From Pseudomonadota bacterium (lineage in GTDB: Bacteria; Pseudomonadota; Gammaproteobacteria; Burkholderiales; Thiobacillaceae), in contig JAJXXS010000090.1 of assembly GCA_021780975.1 (NCBI GenBank), positions 1 through 9,033 on the forward strand: a stretch of DNA of 9,033 bases, in the 5' to 3' direction. Made by a program: the position numbers and the translations under genes. Positions within the stretch are counted from its first letter, which is position 1. Every line of letters starts with the position of its first letter. Positions 1 to 5,878 of this stretch are shown piece by piece. The notes below the pieces were generated by a model. The model was not told where the DNA came from and did not search any database. It saw only the letters and a program-made list of their open reading frames with translations.

Positions 1-576
1 GGATAATTTTTCGGTCGGTGCGCGCAGCGCGCAAAGAGCCCTTTCCACGTCGATATCGAGCAGCACGGTGGCGTAGAAAAGCAGCGTGTCCTGCGCGGCC
101 GCCAGGTAGACCGAAGCGCATTTGCGGCCGTCGATCTCCAGATCGTTGGGGAGTTTGAATTCCGCATCGAGACCAAAATCCGCCAGCGCATCTTTCAGCG
201 CCTGGCCGAATCGCTCCAGCAATGCCGCATATCTGAGGGCACCCCAGGACTGCCTGCGGCGCATCAGGAGGCTCACTCCCTGCTGCCCCGGGTCGAGGTA
301 GAGCGCCCCGCCACCGCTCACGCGGCGCACGACTTCTATGCCATGACGGCGGCAGAAATCCTCCCGCACTTGCGCCTGCGCAGTCTGATAGCGCCCAAGA
401 CAGACGGCGGGCTGGCTGCGATGAAAACGCAAGAGATCTGCGCTTTGGCCGTTTTGATGGCGCTCAAACAGCAGGCGGTCGACATCCATGTTGGCAGCAG
501 CGCTGCGCAGACCGGTGTCGAGGAGTGCGACAGGAAATGATCCCGGGTATCTGGACACTGACATCGGCGGTTCCAT
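1..576 (-). CDS. Lipoate-protein ligase A-like protein (BPL/LplA/LipB fold), C-terminus cut by window edge
   Basis: 192 codons are visible with no stop before position 1, so the C-terminus lies outside. LplA-type landmarks appear in order: NMDVDRLLFER (29-39), LLRFHRSQPAVCLGRYQ (48-64), RRVSGGGALYLD (84-95), and NDLEIDGRKCAS (144-155), where K152 sits at the place of the lipoyl-AMP-binding lysine. Family members activate lipoate or octanoate as the acyl-AMP and transfer it to a lysine of lipoyl domains in the cytoplasm. The usual His-Asp after GGGA(V/L)(F/Y) is Leu-Asp here (L94), a mild departure. The start is uncertain: ATG at 576 or ATG at 564 are both possible and neither has a strong Shine-Dalgarno. 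The gene is divergent from the oxygenase/chorismatase operon, and no lipoyl-domain partner is in view. An octanoyltransferase or a ligase dedicated to one lipoyl protein is an alternative. Family is fairly sure; substrate is not. Confidence 0.8.
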   Translation of the reverse strand, partial: MEPPMSVSRYPGSFPVALLDTGLRSAAANMDVDRLLFERHQNGQSADLLRFHRSQPAVCLGRYQTAQAQVREDFCRRHGIEVVRRVSGGGALYLDPGQQGVSLLMRRRQSWGALRYAALLERFGQALKDALADFGLDAEFKLPNDLEIDGRKCASVYLAAAQDTLLFYATVLLDIDVERALCALRAPTEKLS

Positions 577-640
577 ACGAAGAGTGCCATCGTCCCGCCC
601 TGCCGAGCCCGCTGACAAACAGCGGACCGCGGCGGGAAGA

Positions 641-665
641 TTTGCATTTTTTGCAGAAATGCGAA
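641..665. promoter_or_regulatory. Candidate operator: 9-nt inverted repeat TTTGCATTT / AAATGCGAA
   Basis: The arms at 641-649 and 657-665 are inverted copies with one mismatch, separated by 7 nt. The spacer starts with another TTTGCA, so the hexamer TTTGCA occurs twice on the same strand, 9 nt apart. The site lies between two divergent genes and next to possible -10 hexamers, which is where a dimeric regulator would bind. No regulator gene is in the window and I do not recognise the motif as a known factor's site. Confidence 0.35.
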
Positions 666-854
666 TAATGGTACCCGATTATCTGCATATAACCCTAACG
701 CAGCTTCGTGTCAGTGTTCCTTGACTGGCGCGGGCCACCCGCACAAGGGGAAACGGCATCATCGGCCATTGCCCACACAACCCGGGACGGCCGTGGGAAC
801 GCGAGCCTGCATGCGCAGCGCTGCCGCAAGCCCCATGCGAACCGGGTTCAACCC

Positions 855-861
855 GAGGAGG
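855..861 (+). promoter_or_regulatory. Shine-Dalgarno GAGGAGG that sets the ATG start at 869
   Basis: GAGGAGG lies 7 nt before the ATG at 869 and decides for that codon over the in-frame TTG at 863, which would leave only 1 nt of spacing. A CGGGTT/AACCCG inverted repeat (843-855) touches its 5' side and could affect access to it. Confidence 0.8.
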
Positions 862-868
862 TTTGCTT

Positions 869-1540
869 ATGGCGGTATCGGAGTCTCCCTTTGCACTGCT
901 CGACGAGGCCGCCATCGCTGCGGCCGAGTTGCGGCGCGACCCCTATGAATACGCGTTCGCCGAGCACGCCATTCCGCCTGCCTACAAGGACGAGGTGCTC
1001 GCCGATGCCCCCCGCATCCCGGACCGTGGCAGCTATGGCCTGCCCAGCTTGCGCTATGGAGCTCGTTTCGGCGCAGTCATCCAGGATCTGCTCAGCCCGC
1101 GCTTCCGCCACCTGATGGAAGAGAAGTTCGACATCGACCTGAGCAAGCGCCCCCCGGTGATACTGATGATGGGCAACACCACGGGGCACTACAACGAGGG
1201 CTACGCCCATCCGGACTCCAGGCACAAAATCATCACCGTCATTCTGGGTTTCAGTCGGGAATGGCCCTATGAGCGCGGCCGCCTCAGGGTGTTGCGCAGC
1301 GCCGACCGCGAGGATTACGCCTTCGAATTCCCGCCCGAGTTCGGGCGCATGCTCATGTTCCGCGTGAGCGACCGCTCCTGGCACGGCTTTCTGCCCCAGA
1401 AAGGCCCGCGCATGAGCCTGCAGCTCTGTTTCTCCGATTCCGAGCGCTACGTGAGAAGCGAGTACATGCGCCATGGCCTGAGCGCGTTCGCCAAATCGAT
1501 TCCGCTGGTGCGGAAGATCATCGAATGGGCGCCCAAGTAG
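869..1540 (+). CDS. Fe(II)/2-oxoglutarate-dependent oxygenase, first of two
   Basis: 223 aa, cytoplasmic, with no signal peptide or membrane segment. The double-stranded beta-helix core shows an HxD pair (H114-P-D116), then ITVILGF, and a distal histidine in SWHGF (H172) 58 residues later. R181 (RMSLQLCF) nine residues further suits the 2-oxoglutarate carboxylate ligand. These enzymes use Fe(II), O2 and 2-oxoglutarate to hydroxylate or otherwise oxidise a substrate, releasing succinate and CO2. The substrate cannot be read from the sequence. It is the first gene of a tight operon with a second oxygenase and a chorismatase-type protein: its TAG stop is part of the next gene's Shine-Dalgarno. 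It has the same fold and metal-site spacing as the next gene's product but little other obvious resemblance, so the pair is unlikely to be a recent duplication. The action could be on a small molecule or on a protein side chain. Confidence 0.8.
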   Translation: MAVSESPFALLDEAAIAAAELRRDPYEYAFAEHAIPPAYKDEVLADAPRIPDRGSYGLPSLRYGARFGAVIQDLLSPRFRHLMEEKFDIDLSKRPPVILMMGNTTGHYNEGYAHPDSRHKIITVILGFSREWPYERGRLRVLRSADREDYAFEFPPEFGRMLMFRVSDRSWHGFLPQKGPRMSLQLCFSDSERYVRSEYMRHGLSAFAKSIPLVRKIIEWAPK

Positions 1541-1550
1541 GAGCGCGCCC

Positions 1551-2228
1551 ATGAGCATCTTCAACCTCCCCGACGCCGAATCCGTCGCGCGCCATTTTCG
1601 CCGCGCGCTGCTCGATGCCACCCGCCATGAAACGCCTTACCGGCGCTGGAGCCTGACCGACGTCCTGCCGGAATCAGTGGGCGGGGCGCTCATCAGCCTT
1701 CCCATCGTTCCTCTGCGCATCGACGACTGCCATGGCGTGCGCGACACCGACAACGGCAAGCGCACCTTCTTCACCCCCTCGCTGCAGGCCGATTTCCCCG
1801 TCTGCGCCCTCCTGGCGCAGGCCCTGCAGCGCACAGACGTCGCCCACCTGATGGGCAAGACCTGCGGCTTCGAGGCCGCGGGAAGCTACCTGCGCATGGA
1901 ATACATGCAGGACACTGATGGCGCCTGGCTGGAACCGCACCGCGACATTCCGGAAAAGCTATGCTCCATGGTCATCTATCTGTGCACCGGCCCGCATGCC
2001 AAGGACTGGGGCACCGACATTTACGACGAAGAGCGCCGCTGGATCGGCCGCTCTTCCGGCGACTTCAACACCGGCACGATTTTCGTCGCCGGCCCCAACA
2101 CCTGGCACGGCTTCGAGAAGCGCAAGATCGAGGGCATCCGGCGCCTGATGGAGATCAACTATGTCCACCCCAGCTGGCGAGACCGCGATCAGCTCTCTTT
2201 CCCGAATCAGCCCATCGCGGCGCTCTGA
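1551..2228 (+). CDS. Fe(II)/2-oxoglutarate-dependent oxygenase, second of two
   Basis: 225 aa with no signal peptide. The metal site is H130-R-D132 (EPHRDIPEK) and H186 (NTWHGF), 54-56 residues apart, and R197 or R198 is the likely 2-oxoglutarate-binding residue. GSYLRMEYM (111-119) precedes the site, as the strand before HxD does in many Fe/2OG enzymes. The end of the protein (HPSWRDRDQLSFP, 206-218) is distinctive but I cannot name a subfamily from it. The start is well supported: TAGGAG at 1538-1543 ends 7 nt before the ATG and includes the stop codon of the upstream oxygenase, so translation is probably coupled. The next gene begins 7 nt after its stop. The substrate is unknown. A hydroxylation or desaturation step on a product linked to the downstream chorismatase is inferred from the operon only. 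Confidence 0.8.
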   Translation: MSIFNLPDAESVARHFRRALLDATRHETPYRRWSLTDVLPESVGGALISLPIVPLRIDDCHGVRDTDNGKRTFFTPSLQADFPVCALLAQALQRTDVAHLMGKTCGFEAAGSYLRMEYMQDTDGAWLEPHRDIPEKLCSMVIYLCTGPHAKDWGTDIYDEERRWIGRSSGDFNTGTIFVAGPNTWHGFEKRKIEGIRRLMEINYVHPSWRDRDQLSFPNQPIAAL

Positions 2229-2235
2229 ACCAAGC

Positions 2236-3393
2236 ATGGCGGACGGGACCAGGCGCAAAACATTCCACGGCGCCAACGGTAGCGCCGAACATTTCATCAC
2301 GGTGACCGTGCCCCCGACCGGCAACTGGAACGAGCAGCTCGAAGCGTTGGAGGCGCGTTACGCGGCAACCCTCAGCGCGGCGGGACTGCCCCCGGAAAGT
2401 GCCGTGTTTCGTCGGGTGTTCGTGAGCGACATGCTTAATCAGGCGCCCGCGGTGGAGCACAGCAGCCTGGTGCGCGACACCCCGGAAAACCCGGTGGCGG
2501 TTTCCATCATCCAGCAGCCGCCCCTGCCGGGCGCGAAAATCGCCCTCTTCGCCTATCACCTGGGCTCCTCTTCCCCCCTCGTCAAACGCCGCCTCTCGCG
2601 CCGTCATGTCCTCGTGCAAAGCGGCGGCCAGCGCCATCTATGGAGCACGCGGCTGTGCGCCGGCGCGCAGGACGACGGCTCTTCGGCACATGCGCAGACG
2701 CTGCAGGTGTTCGATGACTTGATCGAGGCGCTCGCCAGCCAGGGCGGCACCCTCTCGGAGCATTGCCTGCGCACCTGGATCTATCTCAAGGACGTGGATG
2801 TGTTTTACCACGGCATGGTGCAGGCGCGCGCCGACCTTTTCGCACGCCACGGCCTCACCGACAAGACGCATTACATTGCCAGCACCGGCATCGAGGGAGC
2901 ATGCGCGCATCAATATGACCGGGTGGCCATGGACGCCTATTCCGTGCTTGATCTGCAGCCTGGCCAGGTGTCCTACCTCAACGATTTCAGCAAGATGTGC
3001 CCCACCCACGACTATCAGGTCACCTTTGAGCGCGGCACGCGCGTGGGCTACGCCGACCGTGCGCATTATTTCATCTCCGGCACCGCCAGCATCGACCGCA
3101 ACGGGCGGGTTGTCCATCTGCTGGATGTCATCGCCCAGCTCGGCCGCGCGCTGGAGAATCTGGAAGCCCTGCTGCAGGATGGCGGGGCCAGCCTGGCCGA
3201 CATGATGTATCTGCTGGTCTATCTGCGCGATCCGGCCGACCATGCGCGCGTGCTTGCCTATCTCGATGAGCGCCTGCCCGACCTGCCCACCGTCATCCTG
3301 CACGGCCCCGTCTGCCGGCCCGAATGGCTGATCGAAGTCGAAGGCGTGGCGGTCGCCGACATTCCCCACCCCGCGCTGCCGCCTTTCGCCTGA
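2236..3393 (+). CDS. Chorismatase of the FkbO/Hyg5/XanB2 family, probably 3-(and/or 4-)hydroxybenzoate synthase
   Basis: 385 aa with two RidA/YjgF-like halves. The first half contains FVSDMLNQ (62-69). The middle has QTLQVFDDLIEAL (154-166), CLRTWIYLKDVD (177-188) and THYIASTGIEG (211-221). The second half has YFISGTASIDRNGRVVH (278-294) and MYLLVYLRD (324-332) and ends in CRPEWLIEVEG (360-370). Chorismatases split chorismate into pyruvate and a ring product. From memory, Hyg5 uses a Cys and a Glu seven residues apart to make 3-hydroxybenzoate; C360 and E367 reproduce that spacing. XanB2-type members make 3- and 4-hydroxybenzoate for aryl-polyene pigment and ubiquinone. ATG 2236 is preferred (7 nt after the upstream stop), though its Shine-Dalgarno is poor. 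ATG 2161 would add 25 residues and overlap the upstream gene by 68 nt. At 385 aa it is somewhat longer than the characterised members as I recall them. Other Rid-family hydrolase activity is the main alternative. Confidence 0.78.
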   Translation: MADGTRRKTFHGANGSAEHFITVTVPPTGNWNEQLEALEARYAATLSAAGLPPESAVFRRVFVSDMLNQAPAVEHSSLVRDTPENPVAVSIIQQPPLPGAKIALFAYHLGSSSPLVKRRLSRRHVLVQSGGQRHLWSTRLCAGAQDDGSSAHAQTLQVFDDLIEALASQGGTLSEHCLRTWIYLKDVDVFYHGMVQARADLFARHGLTDKTHYIASTGIEGACAHQYDRVAMDAYSVLDLQPGQVSYLNDFSKMCPTHDYQVTFERGTRVGYADRAHYFISGTASIDRNGRVVHLLDVIAQLGRALENLEALLQDGGASLADMMYLLVYLRDPADHARVLAYLDERLPDLPTVILHGPVCRPEWLIEVEGVAVADIPHPALPPFA

Positions 3394-3427
3394 ACACGGC
3401 CCGGTCCGGCGGCGAACAACGCGGCAA

Positions 3428-3450
3428 CGCGCTCGCCCCCAGCGAGCGTG
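3428..3450 (+). terminator. Possible hairpin (weak terminator candidate) after the chorismatase operon
   Basis: CGCTCGC (3430-3436) and GCGAGCG (3442-3448) pair perfectly around a 5-nt loop, CCCCA. The stem extends by one G-T and one C-G pair to 3428/3450. It sits 35 nt after the chorismatase stop, a usual place for a terminator, but no T-run follows, so intrinsic termination is doubtful. It may only protect the 3' end or be a chance GC-rich repeat. Confidence 0.3.
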
Positions 3451-3531
3451 CCTACTGCCGCGATTGCTGCCTGCAGCATCCGGTTTCCCTCCGCACCCGA
3501 GCGACCCTGCCGCACGACCGGCGCGAAAGTA

Positions 3532-3559
3532 TGGACGCGCCGTTCCGATTTGGTATATG
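3532..3559 (+). promoter_or_regulatory. Candidate sigma-70 promoter for the GGDEF-EAL gene
   Basis: TGGACG (3532-3537; four of six bases match TTGACA) is followed after 16 nt by TATATG (3554-3559; five of six match TATAAT). A transcript starting near 3566 would have a leader of about 42 nt before the small ORF at 3608. This is the best-scoring pair I found by eye in the gap. Confidence 0.35.
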
Positions 3560-3607
3560 GTCGCCGCCACGCAATTCCGTCCTCAACATGCACGGGGAGA
3601 CATAACA

Positions 3608-3682
3608 ATGAACGGGCTCGTCCATCGGCAGACGCCTGCAAGGCGCGCGTCACGGCCACGACGTGGCCAGATGAAATCATGA
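3608..3682 (+). CDS. Candidate 24-aa leader peptide, translationally coupled to the GGDEF-EAL gene
   Basis: A 24-codon ORF starts at ATG 3608, 7 nt after a good Shine-Dalgarno (GGGGAGA, 3594-3600). Its TGA stop (3680-3682) overlaps the ATG of the GGDEF-EAL gene (3679-3681) as ATGA. The large gene has no convincing Shine-Dalgarno of its own, so ribosomes finishing this ORF could re-initiate there. The peptide is strongly basic (six Arg within residues 11-19, plus Lys and His) and has no hydrophobic or known motif. It may be a regulatory leader or a chance ORF; the coincidence of Shine-Dalgarno and ATGA junction is the only evidence. Confidence 0.4.
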   Translation: MNGLVHRQTPARRASRPRRGQMKS

Positions 3683-5760
3683 ACGATCGGCTGCCCGAGG
3701 CCGACACCCTGCTGCATGGCCTGCTGCGTAACGCCCTGATCGGTGTCTACGTCATCCAGCACCAGCGCTTCGTTTATGTGAATCGCCGGCTTGCGGATGT
3801 GTTCGGATATACCCAGGAGGAACTGTGTGCAGACCTCGATCCGCAGACCCTGGTGGCAAGTGCTGGCGGGCCGCGCGCAAGGCACCAGCTTGACCGCCGC
3901 ACGGTCTGGGAGGCCGGGGAGGATTTTCACGACTTTCAGGGCATCCGCAAGAATGGCAGCCGGCTCGATGTCGAAGTGTTCGGCGTCTCCACGAGCTACG
4001 CGGGCGCGCCGGCGATCATCGGCATGCTCCTCGACGTCTCCGAGCGCAGCGCCGCGGAGCGCGCCGTCGCCGATCAGCTGCGCTTCATCGGCCAGCTGGT
4101 AGACACCATCCCCAGCCCCGTGTTCTACAAGGACGAGGACGGACGCTATCTCGGCTGCAACGCAGCCTTCGAGGAATTCATCGGCGTCGAGCGCGCCAAG
4201 CTCGTGGGCCGCTCGGTCTACGATCTCTCGCCCAAGGATCTGGCCGACCGCTACTTCGCCGCCGACCAGGCGCTCTTCGAGCGACCCGGCAAGCAGACCT
4301 ACGAGGCAGCCGTCGCCAGCGCTGACGGGACACGCCGCGATGTGGTGTTCTACAAGGCCACCTTCAACAAGGCAGACGGCACCCTCGGCGGCCTGGTCGG
4401 GGTCATCCTCGACATCAGCGAACGCAAGCGCATGGAGCAGGCCGTCTGGCGCGAGGCCAACTACGATGCGCTCACGGGCCTGCCGAACCGGCGCCTGTTT
4501 CGCGACCGCCTGAGCGAGGAACTCAAGCGCGCCCAGCGCAGCGCCAGCAGGCTGGCGCTGCTCTTCATCGATCTCGACCGCTTCAAGGAGGTGAACGACA
4601 CCCTGGGCCATGACGTCGGCGACCAATTGCTGGTGCAGGCCGCGAGGCGCATCTGCATGTCGGTGCGCGCCTCCGATACGGTGTCGCGTCAGGGCGGCGA
4701 CGAATTCATCGTCATCCTGCCCCAGGTCGTCGAGGCCGGCGCGGCGGGCCAGGTCGCCGCGGACATCATCCAGGGCCTCGCCGCTCCCTTCGACCTCGAT
4801 GGCCATCTGGCCTACGTCTCGGCGAGCATAGGGATCGCGTTCTATCCCGACGATGGCAGCGAGATGGAGACCCTGGTCAGCTATGCGGACCAGGCCATGT
4901 ATGCCGCCAAGGCGCTGGGCCGCAATGGCTTCTGCCATTTCACCCAGTCGATGCAGACACATGCCATGGAGCGGCTGGAAATCGGTACCGATCTGCGCCA
5001 GGCCGTGATCGCGGACGAATTCCTGCTGCACTATCAGCCCATCGTCGACCTGGCGAGCAACCGCGTCGTCAAGGCCGAAGCGCTCTTGCGCTGGAATCAC
5101 CCGCGGCGCGGCCTGGTGCAGCCCGCCGAGTTCATTTCGATCGCGGAGGAAATCGGCGTCATCGGCGATATCGGCAACTGGGTGTTCCACGAGGCGATCG
5201 CGGCGGCCACGCGCTGGCAATCCCTGCAGTCGGAAATGCCGCGCGCAGGGCAGGCGCCCATCCAGATCAGCGTCAATATCTCGCCGCAGCAGTTCATTGC
5301 CGGAAAGTGCGGCGACTGGAGCGAATGCCTGCGCCGCCACGGCCTGCCGCCCCATCTGCTGGCGGTGGAAATCACGGAGGGCTTGCTGCTCGACGAGCGC
5401 CAGGCTGTGGTCGACACGCTGCTGGCTTTTCGCAACGCCGGGGTGCAGGTCAGCATCGATGATTTCGGCACCGGCTATTCGGCGATGTCCTACCTGAAGA
5501 AATTCGACATTGACTACTTGAAGATCGACCGCTCCTTCGTGCACGGCCTCACCCACGAGCCGAGCGATCTCGCGATCGCCGAAGCGGTCATCGTCATGGC
5601 GCACAAGCTCGGCATCAAGGTGATCGCCGAGGGGGTTGAAACCGACTCGCAGCGCGAGCTCTTGCGGCAGGCCGGCTGCGATTACGCCCAGGGCCATCTG
5701 TTCTCGGACCCCTTGCCGGCCCATGAATTCGGCGCCTACCTCAGCCAGGGGGCGGCGTGA
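3679..5760 (+). CDS. PAS-PAS-GGDEF-EAL c-di-GMP cyclase/phosphodiesterase
   Basis: 693 aa, soluble, with no transmembrane segment. Domains: PAS 1 (about 12-120), PAS 2 (about 134-248, ending in ISERK), GGDEF (about 262-425), EAL (about 436-688). The GGDEF half has DALTGLPNRRLF (263-274), IDLDRFKEVND (297-307) and GGDEF (339-343). RASD (330-333), five residues before GGDEF, fits the RxxD product-inhibition site. The EAL half keeps EALLRW (467-472), EITEG (564-568), DDFGTGYS (594-601), KIDRSF (615-620), EGVET (651-655) and QGxxxxxP (671-678). All residues expected for making c-di-GMP from GTP and cleaving it to pGpG are present, so either or both activities are possible, tuned by the PAS domains. 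I see no haem- or flavin-specific motif to name the signal. The start is chosen at ATG 3679, where PAS 1 begins and which overlaps the leader ORF; the open upstream frame looks spurious. Confidence 0.93.
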   Translation: MNDRLPEADTLLHGLLRNALIGVYVIQHQRFVYVNRRLADVFGYTQEELCADLDPQTLVASAGGPRARHQLDRRTVWEAGEDFHDFQGIRKNGSRLDVEVFGVSTSYAGAPAIIGMLLDVSERSAAERAVADQLRFIGQLVDTIPSPVFYKDEDGRYLGCNAAFEEFIGVERAKLVGRSVYDLSPKDLADRYFAADQALFERPGKQTYEAAVASADGTRRDVVFYKATFNKADGTLGGLVGVILDISERKRMEQAVWREANYDALTGLPNRRLFRDRLSEELKRAQRSASRLALLFIDLDRFKEVNDTLGHDVGDQLLVQAARRICMSVRASDTVSRQGGDEFIVILPQVVEAGAAGQVAADIIQGLAAPFDLDGHLAYVSASIGIAFYPDDGSEMETLVSYADQAMYAAKALGRNGFCHFTQSMQTHAMERLEIGTDLRQAVIADEFLLHYQPIVDLASNRVVKAEALLRWNHPRRGLVQPAEFISIAEEIGVIGDIGNWVFHEAIAAATRWQSLQSEMPRAGQAPIQISVNISPQQFIAGKCGDWSECLRRHGLPPHLLAVEITEGLLLDERQAVVDTLLAFRNAGVQVSIDDFGTGYSAMSYLKKFDIDYLKIDRSFVHGLTHEPSDLAIAEAVIVMAHKLGIKVIAEGVETDSQRELLRQAGCDYAQGHLFSDPLPAHEFGAYLSQGAA

Positions 5761-5795
5761 ATCTCACACAACCAGTATCCTTCGGGGAACCAACC

Positions 5796-5834
5796 TGGGG
5801 GGTGGGGCGGTCTGAGCGCATGTCCCTCCCCCCA
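5796..5834 (+). terminator. G/C-rich hairpin between the GGDEF-EAL and TPR genes
   Basis: TGGGGGGTGGG (5796-5806) and CCCTCCCCCCA (5824-5834) pair over 11 positions with one T-T mismatch, around a 17-nt loop. No T-run follows. It lies 35 nt after the GGDEF-EAL stop and 26 nt before the AAGGAG of the next gene. It could therefore be a terminator-like 3' structure or a leader element of the downstream gene. The G-tracts (with GGGG at 5784-5787) could also form a G-quadruplex. Confidence 0.35.
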
Positions 5835-5878
5835 TCCACGCATCGCATGCGCAACCTATGAAGGAGTTCGAAGACCCC

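Larger units (their letters stand above)
577..868. promoter_or_regulatory. Divergent intergenic region with a candidate operator and promoters
   Basis: This 292-nt gap separates the divergent ligase gene and oxygenase operon. The AT-richer part is about 640-700. It contains an inverted repeat (641-649 and 657-665), a plus-strand TATAAC (688-693) and a minus-strand GATAAT (683 to 678) that could be -10 elements. I found no convincing -35 for either. A small hairpin (CGGGTT/AACCCG, 843-855) abuts the Shine-Dalgarno of the first oxygenase. ORFs across the gap look like chance frames; none has a good ribosome binding site or a recognisable motif. Confidence 0.4.
3394..3607. other. Intergenic region with hairpin and candidate promoter
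   Basis: This 214-nt gap follows the chorismatase stop and precedes the leader ORF of the c-di-GMP gene. It holds a stable inverted repeat (3428-3450), a possible sigma-70 promoter (3532-3559) and the Shine-Dalgarno GGGGAGA (3594-3600). The large reading frame of the downstream gene stays open back to 3448, but those extra 77 residues are low-complexity, basic and without motif. I read the gap as non-coding. Confidence 0.45.

Noticed and set aside
848..1621. 257-codon minus-strand frame opposite the first oxygenase, and 2638-3570 minus opposite the chorismatase
   Set aside because: No ribosome binding site and no motifs. The plus-strand frames have metal-site and fold motifs, with Shine-Dalgarno support for the oxygenase.
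3588..3605. Five-codon ORF just before the 24-codon leader ORF
   Set aside because: No Shine-Dalgarno of its own; it contains the GGGGAGA used by the following ATG and is too short to support.
3448..3678. N-terminal extension of the GGDEF-EAL protein by 77 residues
   Set aside because: Basic, low-complexity sequence without motif. The PAS fold begins right after ATG 3679, and the extension would cross the candidate promoter and leader ORF.
3583..5724. 713-codon open frame on the minus strand across the whole GGDEF-EAL gene
   Set aside because: It is the antisense shadow of a GC-rich gene. The opposite strand has every c-di-GMP motif in order, while this frame has none, and third-position G/C bias keeps antisense frames open.
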